Positions 34,962-44,738 are shown, counted from the stretch's first letter. The stretch: 64,000 nucleotides of DNA from Thiohalorhabdus sp. Cl-TMA (GCF_041821045.1 NZ_JBGUAW010000006.1:1-64000); one strand, 5' to 3'. Notes: generated from the sequence alone by a model not told the origin. Numbers and translations are program-made.

Positions 34962-35145
34962 CTCCGGTGCCCGGGGGCCTGCCGCCGCCCGGCTTCACCG
35001 GCCCTTCCCACGAGGACGCCGGGCCTTCGCCGCCGAGTCCGCCGGAGAGCCGGTATGGAGCAGGTAGCGCGGCGTCCCGGGAGCGGGCTTCCTTTTACGG
35101 CGTGGCAGCCCCGCTGCCCGAAGGACAATGCGCTGCTGAGCGCCG

Positions 35146-35427
35146 CTATCCTCTATTGTCCACGAGGGGGTTGCGCCAGGAGGTGGCCCGATCATAGGCA
35201 GCCATGGCTATGACGGCGGTATTGAGGCCCTGGATGAATCCGCTCACGGATTCCCCGCTGTGCATGGCCGCCGCCAGGAGGCCGTATAAACCGCGTAGCA
35301 TCTCGAAAAGCGCCATACCGCCCATGGCCAAGGCCGCGAACAGGAAGAAGGAAGAGAGCCCCATCGACGCCATGGTGCGGAAGGATTCGATCTGGGATAT
35401 CGCATTATGGGAGAGGGAGCTCCACAT
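35146..35427 (-). CDS. Small membrane protein (93 aa), unknown
   Basis: Starts MWSSLSHNAISQIESF after GGAGG seven bases upstream. Two hydrophobic helices are likely (GLSSFFLFAALAMGGMALFE and VSGFIQGLNTAVIAMAAY) with a Gly/Met-rich first helix. No recognised family. It converges with lexA. The 35428-35941 gap beyond it has no supportable gene. Confidence 0.55.
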   Translation of the reverse strand: MWSSLSHNAISQIESFRTMASMGLSSFFLFAALAMGGMALFEMLRGLYGLLAAAMHSGESVSGFIQGLNTAVIAMAAYDRATSWRNPLVDNRG

Positions 35428-35941
35428 AGTCAGGCCTCCGGTAACAAGAAGTGGAACGTCGGTACCCCCGATTAAGCAAACACCGGGCCAGCGCGTTATG
35501 CCTTCTGTTTTCTCAGGAAATCCTTCTTCCCGTTCGCCGCGGCGTCTCCTTTTACCGACGCGGCGCACCGGGGCGCCACCGCTTCAGGACCCGGGACAAG
35601 CCTGAATCCCTTGCGCATCCTGGGCTTACGCGAATCTTTCCCGCGTCTTCTGCCAACGACAAACGGGTGCACAAGCCCTTTTCTTCTTCCAGACCAATGA
35701 AAGTTAAGGATTTTCCGGCGGCGTCCAGGCTTAGGCCTTCCGCCGGGCGCGGCCTCCACGGATAGGCCGGCAAAGGGGAACCCGCATCGGTCCGCCACTG
35801 CCTACCCATTGGGGTGGTTTGACGCCGTTATCCGCCTGGACTAGGGTTATAATCGGCTCAAATGACTGAGCTTCCCTCTCAGGAATTACGCCCGGCCCGG
35901 GATTCCCAGGCGCCCGGGGCCGGCGACGGGACCCATCTGCC

Positions 35942-36949
35942 ATGAGTATCCGCGACACGCTGAATCGACCGCTCCGGGATCTGCGCATCTCGGTCACCGA
36001 CCGCTGCAACTTCCGCTGCGTCTACTGCATGCCCAAGGAGCTGTTCGGCTCGGGGCACGCCTTTCTGCCGCGGGACGAGATCCTCTCCTTCGAGGAGATC
36101 ACCCGGCTTACCCGGATTTTCACCGAGCACGGCGTTAGCAAGCTCCGGATCACCGGCGGCGAGCCCCTGGTGCGGCACGACATCGAGCATTTCGTGGCCA
36201 TGGTCGCGGCGGTGGAAGGAATCGAGGACATCACCCTCACCACCAACGCCACCCTGCTCCCCGGCAAGGCCGAGGCGCTGCGGGAGGCGGGCCTGAGCCG
36301 CATCACGGTGAGCCTGGACGCCATCGAGGATGAGGTCTTCCGGCAGATCAACGATGTGGGCTATCCCGTGGATCGGGTGCTGGAGGGTATCGACGCCGCC
36401 TCCGCCGCCGGGCTGGGTCCCATCAAGGTCAACATGGTGGTCAAGCGCGGCATGAACGAGGAGCAGATCCTCCCCATGGCCCGCCACTTCCGCGGAACGG
36501 GCCACATCCTGCGCTTCATCGAGTTCATGGACGTGGGCAACAGCAACGGCTGGCGCATGGACGACGTGGTAACCGCCGCCCAGATCCGCGATACCCTGGA
36601 CGCGGAATGGCCCATCGAGCCCCTGGACCCCAACTATCCCGGCGAGGTGGCGAGCCGCTATCGCTACAGGGACGGCGCCGGCGAGGTGGGCATCATCTCC
36701 TCGGTAACCGAGCCGTTCTGCGGCTCCTGCACCCGCGCCCGCCTGTCCGCTCAGGGGGAGCTGTACACCTGCCTGTTCGGATCGCGCGGACACGACTTCC
36801 GCGCCCTCCTGCGCGGCGGCGCTTCCGATGCGGAGATCTCCGAATTCCTGAGCGGCCTCTGGTCCCTCCGAGCGGACCGCTACTCGGAGCTGCGCACCGA
36901 AGAGACCGCCCACCTTCCCAAGGTGGAGATGTCGCACATCGGCGGCTAA
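35942..36949 (+). CDS. moaA: GTP 3',8-cyclase (molybdenum cofactor)
   Basis: 335 residues, radical-SAM enzyme: DRCNFRCVYCMPKE (Cys22/26/29), TGGEPLVRHD, then the C-terminal cluster FCGSCTRARLSAQGELYTCL and the terminal Gly-Gly needed for activity. It makes the pyranopterin precursor of Moco. The genomic need for Moco fits the nitrate reductase remnant at 0.2-0.6 kb, though other Moco enzymes must exist. A -10-like TATAAT lies at 35848-35853 without a good -35. Confidence 0.95.
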   Translation: MSIRDTLNRPLRDLRISVTDRCNFRCVYCMPKELFGSGHAFLPRDEILSFEEITRLTRIFTEHGVSKLRITGGEPLVRHDIEHFVAMVAAVEGIEDITLTTNATLLPGKAEALREAGLSRITVSLDAIEDEVFRQINDVGYPVDRVLEGIDAASAAGLGPIKVNMVVKRGMNEEQILPMARHFRGTGHILRFIEFMDVGNSNGWRMDDVVTAAQIRDTLDAEWPIEPLDPNYPGEVASRYRYRDGAGEVGIISSVTEPFCGSCTRARLSAQGELYTCLFGSRGHDFRALLRGGASDAEISEFLSGLWSLRADRYSELRTEETAHLPKVEMSHIGG

Positions 36950-36975
36950 GCTCCCCTGCCGGTAACGAACGCGCC

Positions 36976-37605
36976 ATGGACTACCTTTTCAACGGCCCCG
37001 AGGACGCCGCCCTCACCATCGCCCTCGCCCACGGCGCGGGCGCGCCCATGGACTCCCCGTTCATGGAGGAGGTGGCCGAGGCCCTCGCCGCCCGCTCCTG
37101 GCGGGTGGCCCGTTTCGAGTTTCCCTACATGGTGCGCCGGCGGGAGGACGGCAAGAAGCGCCCCCCCGACCGCCAACCGGTGCTGCTCGACACCTGGCGG
37201 GCGGTGATTGCCGACCTCGGCCCGCAAGGCCTGGTCATCGGCGGCAAGTCCATGGGGGGGCGCATGGCGAGCCTCGTGGCGGAGGAATCCGGCGTTCCGG
37301 GACTGGTCTGCCTCGGTTATCCCTTTCATCCCCCCGGCAAGCCGGACCGCCTCCGCATCGACCACCTGCGGGAGCTGGCGACGCCCGCGCTCATCGTCCA
37401 GGGCACGCGGGACCCCTTCGGCAATGCCGAAGAGGTTGCCGGCTACCCCCTTTCCCCGACCATGCGCCTTCACTGGGCGGAGGATGGCAACCACGACCTC
37501 GCCCCGCGCAAGCGGTCCGGACGCAGCGCGGAGCAGAATCTGGCCGAGTCCGTTTCCGCCATGGACGGATTCCTGCAGGAGCTGTCCGCCCCGGCCTCCC
37601 CCTAG
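36976..37605 (+). CDS. Alpha/beta hydrolase (TEX30/dienelactone-hydrolase-like)
   Basis: 209 residues: IALAHGAGAPMDSPFMEEVA, the nucleophile elbow GLVIGGKSMGGRMASLVAEE (Ser in GKSMGG), VCLGYPFHPPGKPD, PALIVQGTRDPFGNAEEV with the acid, and the His in DGNHDLAPRKRSG. The family is widespread with unknown substrates. It follows moaA by 26 bases and is likely co-transcribed. The 37606-37921 gap holds no gene. Confidence 0.87.
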   Translation: MDYLFNGPEDAALTIALAHGAGAPMDSPFMEEVAEALAARSWRVARFEFPYMVRRREDGKKRPPDRQPVLLDTWRAVIADLGPQGLVIGGKSMGGRMASLVAEESGVPGLVCLGYPFHPPGKPDRLRIDHLRELATPALIVQGTRDPFGNAEEVAGYPLSPTMRLHWAEDGNHDLAPRKRSGRSAEQNLAESVSAMDGFLQELSAPASP

Positions 37606-37921
37606 CACCGGCGCCCCCAGCCGGCGGTCTTCGCCTTCAATCGTATCCGGCCCTCGCCCGAACGCGCTGACCCGAGCATCAAAAACCGTTGGTCCGCTTT
37701 TTTCCGGGACTATACCCTGGCCGGGACATCCAAGCCCCTGGAAGTCGGGCGTTCCGAGGCGGCCGAGCCCCTCCGCAATCTCCGGGCGGATAAAGTGAAA
37801 TACATTTCATACGGTTTTTTCAGGGCCCATTCCCCCGGAGCCGGGACGGGATCGGAACGGATGCCCGCGCGGGGAGCACGAGTGATACGGTATCGCCATT
37901 TGCACCGAGGAGGGACGATGT

Positions 37922-38305
37922 ATGTCCGGCTCGCCGACCACCGAGCCCACGGAGCGGACCTACCTGGCCTACAATGTCACCACCCTGTTCAAGCGCTGGG
38001 GCCTGGAGGACGCCGAGCAGACGGGCCTCCTGGGGCTGTCCCGGCGGGATAAGAAACAGTTGGACCGGTTCCGCAAAGGGGAGCCACTACCCGAAGAGCC
38101 GGAGATTCTGGGCAGGGCCAGCGCCCTGCTCGCCATCCATCAGCAGCTGGCGGATCACTATCCCGCGGACGACCCGCGTGTCTATACCTGGATGGTCACG
38201 CCCGAGGCCGGCCTGGAGGAACGGAGGCCGGTGGATCTGATGCTGGAGGAAGGGGTTCCCGGTATTCGCCGGGTGCTGCAGTTCCTCGATTCCGCTTCCG
38301 GGTAG
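37922..38305 (+). CDS. Xre/MbcA/ParS-family antitoxin-like protein, solitary
   Basis: 127 residues: a helical N-terminal region with LSRRDKKQLDRFRKGEPLP, a central ILGRASALLAIHQQLADHYP, and the toxin-binding DUF2384 tail MLEEGVPGIRRVLQFLDS. These proteins normally pair with RES or MbcT toxins; none lies next to it. GGAGGGACG precedes the ATG. It may be an orphan regulator. Confidence 0.75.
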   Translation: MSGSPTTEPTERTYLAYNVTTLFKRWGLEDAEQTGLLGLSRRDKKQLDRFRKGEPLPEEPEILGRASALLAIHQQLADHYPADDPRVYTWMVTPEAGLEERRPVDLMLEEGVPGIRRVLQFLDSASG

Positions 38306-38418
38306 CCCCTTCCCGTCAGGCACCCGCCTGGGGCCCTTCCACGGCGATCCGGGGCATGAACCGTATCGTCGTACCCGTGCGAGGATCCGGAGTCCGGCCC
38401 CGATTCCCCACGGAATCC

Positions 38419-39708
38419 TTATTCCAGGCGTCCCGCCGCCAGCCGGGCCGTGCCGCAGGCCGCCTCCGCATCCCCGGCTCCCAGCATGGGCACCCCCAGA
38501 AGATCGCCGCGGATGCGGGTCCACGCCGGATTCCGGGCCCCGCCGCCCACCGTGCGCACGGAGTCGGGATTTGGAGCCCCCAGCTCCGCCAGTCGGCGAT
38601 AACCGCGCGCCTCAATGGCGGCGATGCCCTCCAGCAGGCCCTGCAGGAGCTCGGCCCGCTCCGCCGGCCTCGGCTCCAGCCGCGGCTCCAGATCCGGGTC
38701 GTTGTCCGGGAACCGTTCTCCCGGACCGGGAAGGGGCAGGTAATCAAGCCCGGTGGGTCGTTCCGGGTGCAGATATGGCGTGAGCTCGGTCAGCTCCGCG
38801 TCGCTGAAGAACCGGCGAAGCACGGCCCCGCCGCTGTTGGAGGCCCCGCCCGGCAGCCAGCGCTCGCCGAGGCGGTGGCTGTACACCCCGTACTCCGGTG
38901 CGAACACCGGATGCTCCCCCACCACCTTGAGCGCCAGGGTGGAGCCCAGGGAGGTCACCGCTTCGCCGGGCCCTCCGGCACCGGTGGCCAGGAAGCCGGC
39001 AACGCTGTCGGTGGTGCCCGCCATGACCGGAATACCTCCCGGCAGTCCCAATCGCCGCGCGGCGTCCGCGGATAGCTCACCCACCCGGGCTCCCGGCGGC
39101 ACCACCTCGGGCAGAAGCCCGGAATCCACCAGCCCGTGCACCCAGTCCGGCCAAGTCCGGCGCACCGGGTCGTACCCCAGCTTGAGGGCATTGTTCTCGT
39201 CGCTTACCCCGTACCGCCCGAGAAGGCATCCGGTCAGCCAGTCGGCGGCGTGCAAGGCGTGGGCGGCCTGTGCCGTCTCCCCCCGGCCGGCCCGGTACAG
39301 CAATTTCGCCAGACTGCTGCTCGCGCCGTGGGCGCCGCTATCGGCCGGCGCATTCCGGGCAATGCGCTCCGCCTCCCCCCGGCTTCGCCGGTCATCGTAC
39401 ATCAGCGCCGGCCCCAACGGAGCGCCCCGTGCATCGGCGAGCAGCAGGGTCCCGGAGGTGGAGTCCAAGGCCAGCCCCCGGACCGGCACCTCAGGCAGGG
39501 CGGCGGCCAGCTTCGAGATGGCCGCAACCAGTGCCTCCCACCAGCTCTCCGGGTCCTGCTCGTGCCCGCTGCCGGAGCGGTACCCGGCGGGCAGGGTCGC
39601 TTCTTCCTGCGCGAACGGCGCTCCGGTCTCGGTCAAGGCGCACACCCGGACCCCGGAGGTCCCCACGTCGGCACCCAGGAACAGCGCGGACGGCTCGATA
39701 CCGCTCAT
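38419..39708 (-). CDS. FGGY-family carbohydrate kinase (ribulokinase/xylulokinase-like)
   Basis: 429 residues, actin-like ATPase fold: LFLGADVGTSGVRVCAL (phosphate 1), LALDSTSGTLLLAD, catalytic-base region AADWLTGCLLGRYGVSDENN, MAGTTDSVAGFLATGAGGPG (second phosphate loop), ASNSGGAVLRRFF and VGGGARNPAWTRIRGDLLG. It resembles D-ribulose kinases of the SePSK/AtXK-1 group. It overlaps the AI-2E transporter gene by four bases. Confidence 0.87.
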   Translation of the reverse strand: MSGIEPSALFLGADVGTSGVRVCALTETGAPFAQEEATLPAGYRSGSGHEQDPESWWEALVAAISKLAAALPEVPVRGLALDSTSGTLLLADARGAPLGPALMYDDRRSRGEAERIARNAPADSGAHGASSSLAKLLYRAGRGETAQAAHALHAADWLTGCLLGRYGVSDENNALKLGYDPVRRTWPDWVHGLVDSGLLPEVVPPGARVGELSADAARRLGLPGGIPVMAGTTDSVAGFLATGAGGPGEAVTSLGSTLALKVVGEHPVFAPEYGVYSHRLGERWLPGGASNSGGAVLRRFFSDAELTELTPYLHPERPTGLDYLPLPGPGERFPDNDPDLEPRLEPRPAERAELLQGLLEGIAAIEARGYRRLAELGAPNPDSVRTVGGGARNPAWTRIRGDLLGVPMLGAGDAEAACGTARLAAGRLE

Positions 39709-40772
39709 TCCTCCTCCGCTCCCTGATGATAGAGCTGGCTCTCCAGATACCGCTCATGGGCATGGCGTACGAAAACGGCGATCACGGCCGCCGCGGGCAG
39801 GCCGAGCAGGACGCCGACGAAGCCGAACAGCTGACCGCCCGCCAGGACCGCGAAGATCACCGCCACCGGGTGGAGGCCGATCCGGTCGCCCACCAGGAGC
39901 GGCTGGAACAGGACGCTTTCGAGCACCTGCCCCGCCGTGAATACGGCGAGCACCAGCAACAGGTCCAGCGGCGAGCCGGTCTGGACGATCATGGCGATCC
40001 CGGCCATGAGCATGCCCAGGATGAAGCCCAGATACGGCACGAAGCTCACAAGGCCGGCCACCAGTCCCACCAGGAAGGCCAGATTCAGCCCGGCCAGCCA
40101 GAGGCCGACGGCATAGACCCCGCCCAGGCCCAGCATGACGAGGAACTGGCCGCGCAGGAACCCGGCAAGCACCTCGTCCGACTCCCGGGCCAGCTTGGAG
40201 ACCGTTTCCACGTAGGGACGCGGGAACAGGTCCCGCACCCCGGCCACCAGATGGTCCCAGTCGCGCAGCAGGTAGAAGGTCACCACCGGGATCAGCAGCA
40301 GGTTCGCCATCCAGCCCACCAGGGCCAGTCCGGAGCGGGAAATGGAGGAAACCAGGCCCGCGGCGATGCCGCCCGCTTCCTGCCAGTTCTCCTGAACGGA
40401 TTGCTTGAGGGCTTCCAGGGTGGAGCCGTCCGGCTCCAGCCCAAGATTGGTGGCCAGGAACGGCAGCAGGGCATTCTGCACCCAGGCGATGTAATCGGGG
40501 AGCTGCCGGATCAGGGAGCGCACCTGATGGTCCAGCAAGGGGATCAACAGCAGCACCAGCGCCAGCAGGCCGGCCACCAGAATCATGAACACGATACCCA
40601 CCGCCACCGTACGCGCCGTTCCCCGCGCCTCGATCCGGTCCACCAGGGGGTCGCCGAGATAGGCGAGGAGCGCCGCCACCAGGAATGGCGTTAGGATAGG
40701 GGCCAGCAGGTAGAGCAGCCAGCCTACGGCCACGGTTCCGGCCAGGATCAGCCACTTCTGGGCATCGGTCAT
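39705..40772 (-). CDS. AI-2E family transporter (PerM-like)
   Basis: 355 residues: LLYLLAPILTPFLVAALLAYLG at the start, the family motif LVSFVPYLGFILGMLMAGIA, VLESVLFQPLLVGDRIGLHP and VGVLLGLPAAAVIAVFVRHA. Eight transmembrane helices are likely. ATG at 40772 (MTDAQKW); the 31 open codons above it are not homologous. Its stop overlaps the kinase start, so the two are coupled. Confidence 0.88.
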   Translation of the reverse strand: MTDAQKWLILAGTVAVGWLLYLLAPILTPFLVAALLAYLGDPLVDRIEARGTARTVAVGIVFMILVAGLLALVLLLIPLLDHQVRSLIRQLPDYIAWVQNALLPFLATNLGLEPDGSTLEALKQSVQENWQEAGGIAAGLVSSISRSGLALVGWMANLLLIPVVTFYLLRDWDHLVAGVRDLFPRPYVETVSKLARESDEVLAGFLRGQFLVMLGLGGVYAVGLWLAGLNLAFLVGLVAGLVSFVPYLGFILGMLMAGIAMIVQTGSPLDLLLVLAVFTAGQVLESVLFQPLLVGDRIGLHPVAVIFAVLAGGQLFGFVGVLLGLPAAAVIAVFVRHAHERYLESQLYHQGAEEE

Positions 40773-40908
40773 CCGGGGTCTCCGGGTTGCGGGCTCGCGG
40801 AGCGCGCGCCTTGGGAATCCGCCTTTCGGGCCCAGAGTGTAGCCGTGTCCAGCGGCGCTCGTCACGGCCCGCCCGGATCCGGTCGTCCTTCAGTCGTTCG
40901 GAGGAATC

Positions 40909-41427
40909 ATGGGAGAAGGTCAGCAAGGTCGGGAGGCGGAGGCTCCGCAGCCCCGGCCCGGCGTTCTGGCGGTGGTCTGGAACGGTCCCCGGGTTCTGCT
41001 CGTGAAGCGCCGCAATCCACCCCAGGCCGGGCACTGGGGATTTCCGGGCGGCCGGCTGGAATGGGGGGAGACACTCCTCGAGGCCGCCCGCCGGGAGCTC
41101 CGGGAGGAGACGGGAATCGTGGGCGAGCCCCGCGAGGCCTTCAGTGCGCTGGATGTCCTGGACCGGGACGAATCGGGCATCCTGCGGCACCATTACGCCC
41201 TGATCGCCGTCCACCTCCTCTACCGCTCGGGCACCCCGGAAGCCAGCGATGATGCCCTCGCGGCGGACTGGTATGCACCGGACCACCTGCCCGGGCCCCT
41301 CTGCCAGGGGGTTCCGGACCTGGTCCGGCACAGCCGACTGCTCCTGCGGCTTGAAGCCGAGGGCGCAATGCGCCAATCTGCGGGTAATTCAGACGCCACC
41401 GGAGGTGGAAATGGCGACCCTGCATGA
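40909..41427 (+). CDS. Nudix hydrolase (ADP-ribose pyrophosphatase-like)
   Basis: 172 residues: [40 protein letters not shown] and [13 protein letters not shown] form an exact Nudix box. The arrangement is that of ADP-ribose or NADH-type pyrophosphatases (COG1051). It overlaps the next small gene by 17 bases. Confidence 0.88.
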   Translation: MGEGQQGREAEAPQPRPGVLAVVWNGPRVLLVKRRNPPQAGHWGFPGGRLEWGETLLEAARRELREETGIVGEPREAFSALDVLDRDESGILRHHYALIAVHLLYRSGTPEASDDALAADWYAPDHLPGPLCQGVPDLVRHSRLLLRLEAEGAMRQSAGNSDATGGGNGDPA

Positions 41428-41623
41428 GCTGGACGAGGTCCTGCGGGAAACGGCGGATCGGTTGGCCGAGCTCGGCCAGGGAGATTCGGAGATAACCGAC
41501 CGCTACCTCAGAAAGGCCCGCTCCTATACCCATACCCTTCGAAACAACCTCGCCCTGGAAGCCCAAGGCCAGGTCCAGCAGCCGGGCGACGGGCGCAACG
41601 GCGACGACCACTCCTCCAACTGA
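41411..41623 (+). CDS. Small helical hypothetical protein (70 aa)
   Basis: [20 protein letters not shown], then a helical stretch with [18 protein letters not shown] and a polar tail. GGAGGTGGAA precedes the ATG. Its overlap with the Nudix gene and 21-base gap to the FMN reductase suggest an operon. Not recognised. Confidence 0.6.
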   Translation: MATLHELDEVLRETADRLAELGQGDSEITDRYLRKARSYTHTLRNNLALEAQGQVQQPGDGRNGDDHSSN

Positions 41624-41644
41624 GCAGCAACGGACGGCAAGCCC

Positions 41645-42193
41645 ATGGCCACCCTTCTAGGAATCTCCGGCAGCCTGCGTCGCGGCTCCTTCAATACCGC
41701 CCTGCTGCACGCCGCCGAATCCCTGGCCCCGGACGGCGTTCGCCTGGAGATCGCCACCCTGCACGGCATCCCCCTCTTCGACGGCGATGTGGAGCGGGAG
41801 GGCGTTCCGGACGTGGTGACGGCCCTCAAGGACCGAATCGCCGAATGCGACGGCCTGCTGCTCGCCACGCCAGAGTACAACCATTCCCTGCCCGGTCCGC
41901 TGAAGAACGCCGTGGACTGGCTGTCCCGGCCGCAGGCGGATCAGCCCCGCGTTTTTCACGGACGGCCCGTTGCCCTGGTGGGCGCGACACCGGGTCCCAC
42001 GGGTACCCGCTACGCCCAGACGGCCTGGCTCCCGGTCATCCAGAACCTGGGGATGCGCCCCTGGTTCGGTGGCGCCTTCTATCTGTCCCAGGCGCGGCAG
42101 GCCTTCGATGAATCCGGCACCCTGATGGACCCCGATTACCGCGAGCGCCTCCGGGGCTTCCTGGCCGGGTTTGCGGAATTCCTGGGCCGATAA
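41645..42193 (+). CDS. NADPH-dependent FMN reductase
   Basis: 182 residues, flavodoxin-like: LLGISGSLRRGSFNTALLHA (FMN phosphate loop), LLATPEYNHSLPGPLKNAVD (FMN ring loop) and FHGRPVALVGATPGPTGTRY. Members reduce FMN, azo dyes or quinones. It is six bases upstream of the GH3 gene. Confidence 0.92.
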   Translation: MATLLGISGSLRRGSFNTALLHAAESLAPDGVRLEIATLHGIPLFDGDVEREGVPDVVTALKDRIAECDGLLLATPEYNHSLPGPLKNAVDWLSRPQADQPRVFHGRPVALVGATPGPTGTRYAQTAWLPVIQNLGMRPWFGGAFYLSQARQAFDESGTLMDPDYRERLRGFLAGFAEFLGR

Positions 42194-42198
42194 GCTCC

Positions 42199-43362
42199 AT
42201 GGCCGGCCACGGAGCTCCCGCGCGGCGTATTCATGCCGCCCTCGTTCTGCTGACGCTCCTGATTCAGCCGCTGGCGGTCCGTTCCGGGGAGATACCGCCC
42301 CATCCGGGCCTGGATTTCCAGATCGGCCAGATGCTGATGGTGGGCTTTCGGGGCATGCAGCCGGGTCCTGACCATCCCGTCCGCCGGGCGATCCGTGAAC
42401 AGCATATCGGCGGGGTCATCCTGTTCGACCGGGATGTGGCCCTGGAGTCGGACGAGCGCAATATTCGCGGCCCCGAACAGGTCCGCCGGCTCACCGGGCG
42501 GCTCCAGGCATCGGCGGACTATCCGCTGCTGATCGCCGTCGACCAAGAAGGAGGGAAGGTCAACCGGCTCTCGCCGGAGCGGGGATTCTCCGTGGCCCCC
42601 TCCCCGGCCGCGCTCGCCGAGCGGGGACCCGACGCCACCCGGCGTGCGGCTCTTGGAACCGCGCGCCAACTGGCCGGGCTGGGCTTCAACCTCAATCTGG
42701 CTCCGGTGGTGGACCTGGCACGCAACCCCGCGAGCCCCATCATAGCGGGCTTGGACCGGAGCTTCGGCGCGCGCCCGGGGCCGGTCTCCCGGAATGCCGG
42801 CCAGGTGGTCCGGGCGCACAGGGCGGCCGGCGTGCGCACCTCCCTCAAGCATTTCCCCGGCCACGGCAGCTCGCGCGGCGACACGCACAAGGGGCTGGTG
42901 GATATAACCGCCACCTGGGAGCCGGTGGAGCTGGCGCCGTACCGGCGCCTCATAGACGCCGGGCTGGCGGATACGGTGATGGTGGGGCACCTGGTGAACC
43001 GCGAGCTGGACCCGGATTGGCCCGCCTCCCTGTCCCGCCGCACCGTTCACGGACTGCTCCGGGAGAAGCTCGGCTACGAGGGCGTGGTGATCCTCGACGA
43101 CCTGCAGATGGGCGCCATCCGCAAGCACTACGAGCTGCGGACGGTGATCCGGCGCGCCCTGCGGGCGGACGCGGATATACTGCTGTTCGGCAACAATCTG
43201 GTCTACCAGCCGCGCATCACCGAGCGCGCGCACCGGATCATCCGCGAGCTGGTGGAACAGGGGCGGGTTAGCGAGGAGCGGATTCAGCGTTCCTACCGGC
43301 GCATCCGGGCCCTCAAGGAAGACCTTGTCGAAGAGGCAGCGGCCGGAGGCGGCGGGGGATGA
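42199..43362 (+). CDS. Secreted glycoside hydrolase family 3 protein (NagZ-like)
   Basis: 387 residues with a signal peptide (AALVLLTLLIQPLAVRSGE) and a GH3 barrel: IGQMLMVGFRGM, GGVILFDRD, AVDQEGGKVNRLSP, LNLAPVVDLARNP, KHFPGHGSSRGDTHKGLVD (the NagZ His loop), VMVGHLVN and nucleophile region VVILDDLQMGAIRKHY. Cytoplasmic NagZ has no signal peptide, so this is an exported beta-N-acetylglucosaminidase-type enzyme. Confidence 0.9.
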   Translation: MAGHGAPARRIHAALVLLTLLIQPLAVRSGEIPPHPGLDFQIGQMLMVGFRGMQPGPDHPVRRAIREQHIGGVILFDRDVALESDERNIRGPEQVRRLTGRLQASADYPLLIAVDQEGGKVNRLSPERGFSVAPSPAALAERGPDATRRAALGTARQLAGLGFNLNLAPVVDLARNPASPIIAGLDRSFGARPGPVSRNAGQVVRAHRAAGVRTSLKHFPGHGSSRGDTHKGLVDITATWEPVELAPYRRLIDAGLADTVMVGHLVNRELDPDWPASLSRRTVHGLLREKLGYEGVVILDDLQMGAIRKHYELRTVIRRALRADADILLFGNNLVYQPRITERAHRIIRELVEQGRVSEERIQRSYRRIRALKEDLVEEAAAGGGGG

Positions 43363-43847
43363 TGCGCCGGGCGCTGCGCCTCTGCCTGCTCCCCCTCCTG
43401 ATTGCCGGCGGTGCGGCCCCGGAAGCCGCCGCAGCGCCCACGGTAACGGTGGCGGTCGGCGATGCCCGGCTGCACGCGGAGGTGGCGGCCACGCCCGAGG
43501 CGCACAGGCGGGGCCTGATGGGCCGGGAGCACCTGGGGGCGGATAGCGGCATGCTGTTCGTCTGGCGGCGATCCGGATCCCGGACCTTCTGGATGAAGAA
43601 TACCCCCCTGCCCCTTTCGGTGGCCTTTCTGGACGACCGGGGCCGAATCCTCAACATCGAAGCCATGGCGCCCCTGCGGGAGGACCGCCACTACCGCTCC
43701 CGCGGGGCCGCCCGATTCGCCCTGGAAGCCAACCGGGGCTGGTTCCGACGGCACGGCGTGGAACCGGGCGACCGCTGCCGGTTCCGGATTCCCGCCGGCC
43801 TGCTGCCGGCCCGCGAGCGGGGTGCTCTGGTGGTGGGCGCGCCCTGA
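43359..43847 (+). CDS. Secreted DUF192 protein
   Basis: 162 residues: signal peptide (LRLCLLPLLIAGGAAPEAAA) and a DUF192 domain with HRRGLMGREHLGADSGMLFV, TFWMKNTPLPLSVAFLDD, LEANRGWFRRHGVEPGDR. Family function unknown. It overlaps the GH3 gene by four bases. Confidence 0.9.
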   Translation: MMRRALRLCLLPLLIAGGAAPEAAAAPTVTVAVGDARLHAEVAATPEAHRRGLMGREHLGADSGMLFVWRRSGSRTFWMKNTPLPLSVAFLDDRGRILNIEAMAPLREDRHYRSRGAARFALEANRGWFRRHGVEPGDRCRFRIPAGLLPARERGALVVGAP

Positions 43848-43851
43848 CCCC

Positions 43852-44127
43852 CTAATTGCCGCTGGCCGGATGGGGCCGGTCCTCCTCGGACAGGGCCAGC
43901 AGGGCCGCCTCGATCCGGTCCAGGATATCCGGCTCGCCGCCGCCCATGCCTTCCTCCTCGGCGATCTCCAGTTCGCGGGCGTCGTATTCCCAGCGGCGCA
44001 GCAGCTCCAACTTCTCCGCCCGACTCAGGGTGGGATGATCCCGCACCGCTTCCGGCGAGGCGAACACCGATACGGGGTCCCTGCGCGCCTTTTCCATATC
44101 CGGCCTGTGGCCGTGGGATTGACTCAT
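43852..44127 (-). CDS. Conserved small helical protein (91 aa)
   Basis: Contains DPVSVFASPEAVRDHPTLSR, AEKLELLRRWEYDARELEIA and EEEGMGGGEPDILDRI, a recognisable conserved small family in proteobacteria with no assigned role. GGAGGATCGGAT precedes the ATG. Converges with the DUF192 gene. Confidence 0.72.
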   Translation of the reverse strand: MSQSHGHRPDMEKARRDPVSVFASPEAVRDHPTLSRAEKLELLRRWEYDARELEIAEEEGMGGGEPDILDRIEAALLALSEEDRPHPASGN

Positions 44128-44237
44128 ATCCGATCCTCCATGGGGCTATCGGACCCTACCAGGGTAGGATGCCCCTTTGACTTCGGGGTTCCCCCATGGG
44201 GACGGCCCGTTCCGGCCGCGGACAATAGCGCACCCGT

Positions 44238-44738
44238 TCAGCCGAGGGCCGCCAGCGCGTCCTCGTAGCCCGGCTCTTCGGCGATCTCCTTTACGAGCTG
44301 ACGATAGATCACCCGGTCGTTCTCATCGAGCACCACCACCGCGCGGGCGGTCAGTCCGGCGAGGGGACCGTCCTCGATCAGCACGCCGTAGTCGCGCGCG
44401 AACTGCTTATCCCGCATCATGGACAGCGGGAGGACGCTGGACAGCCCCTCGTCCTGGACGAATCGCTGCTGGGCGAAGGGCAGGTCCGCGGATATGATCA
44501 GCGTCACCGTGTCCGCGTGGTTCCGCGCGTATTCGTTGAAGCGGCGGGTGGACTGGGCGCACACGGGGGTGTCCAGACTGGGCACGATATTCAGGAGCTT
44601 TTTCTTGCCTCGGAGCTCCTCCAGCGTGCGGTCGTTGAGCTCCTGGTCCGCGAGGATGAATCCCGGAGCCTGGGCACCCTCCGCGGGAAGGTCGCCGTTG
44701 GTATGTATGGGAACGCCCTGAAAGGTTACCTCGGCCAT
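44238..44738 (-). CDS. tpx: Thiol peroxidase Tpx, one-cysteine form
   Basis: 166 residues: [12 protein letters not shown], peroxidatic Cys60 in [29 protein letters not shown] and [20 protein letters not shown]. Classic Tpx has a resolving cysteine after QRF (E. coli Cys95); here it is Val94, and the protein has no other cysteine. It must use an external thiol for recycling. GGAGGG upstream of the ATG. Confidence 0.92.
   Translation of the reverse strand: MAEVTFQGVPIHTNGDLPAEGAQAPGFILADQELNDRTLEELRGKKKLLNIVPSLDTPVCAQSTRRFNEYARNHADTVTLIISADLPFAQQRFVQDEGLSSVLPLSMMRDKQFARDYGVLIEDGPLAGLTARAVVVLDENDRVIYRQLVKEIAEEPGYEDALAALG

Noticed and set aside
35819-35853. TTGACG and TATAAT as a sigma-70 promoter for moaA
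   Set aside because: The spacer would be 23 bases, too long; only the -10 is credible.
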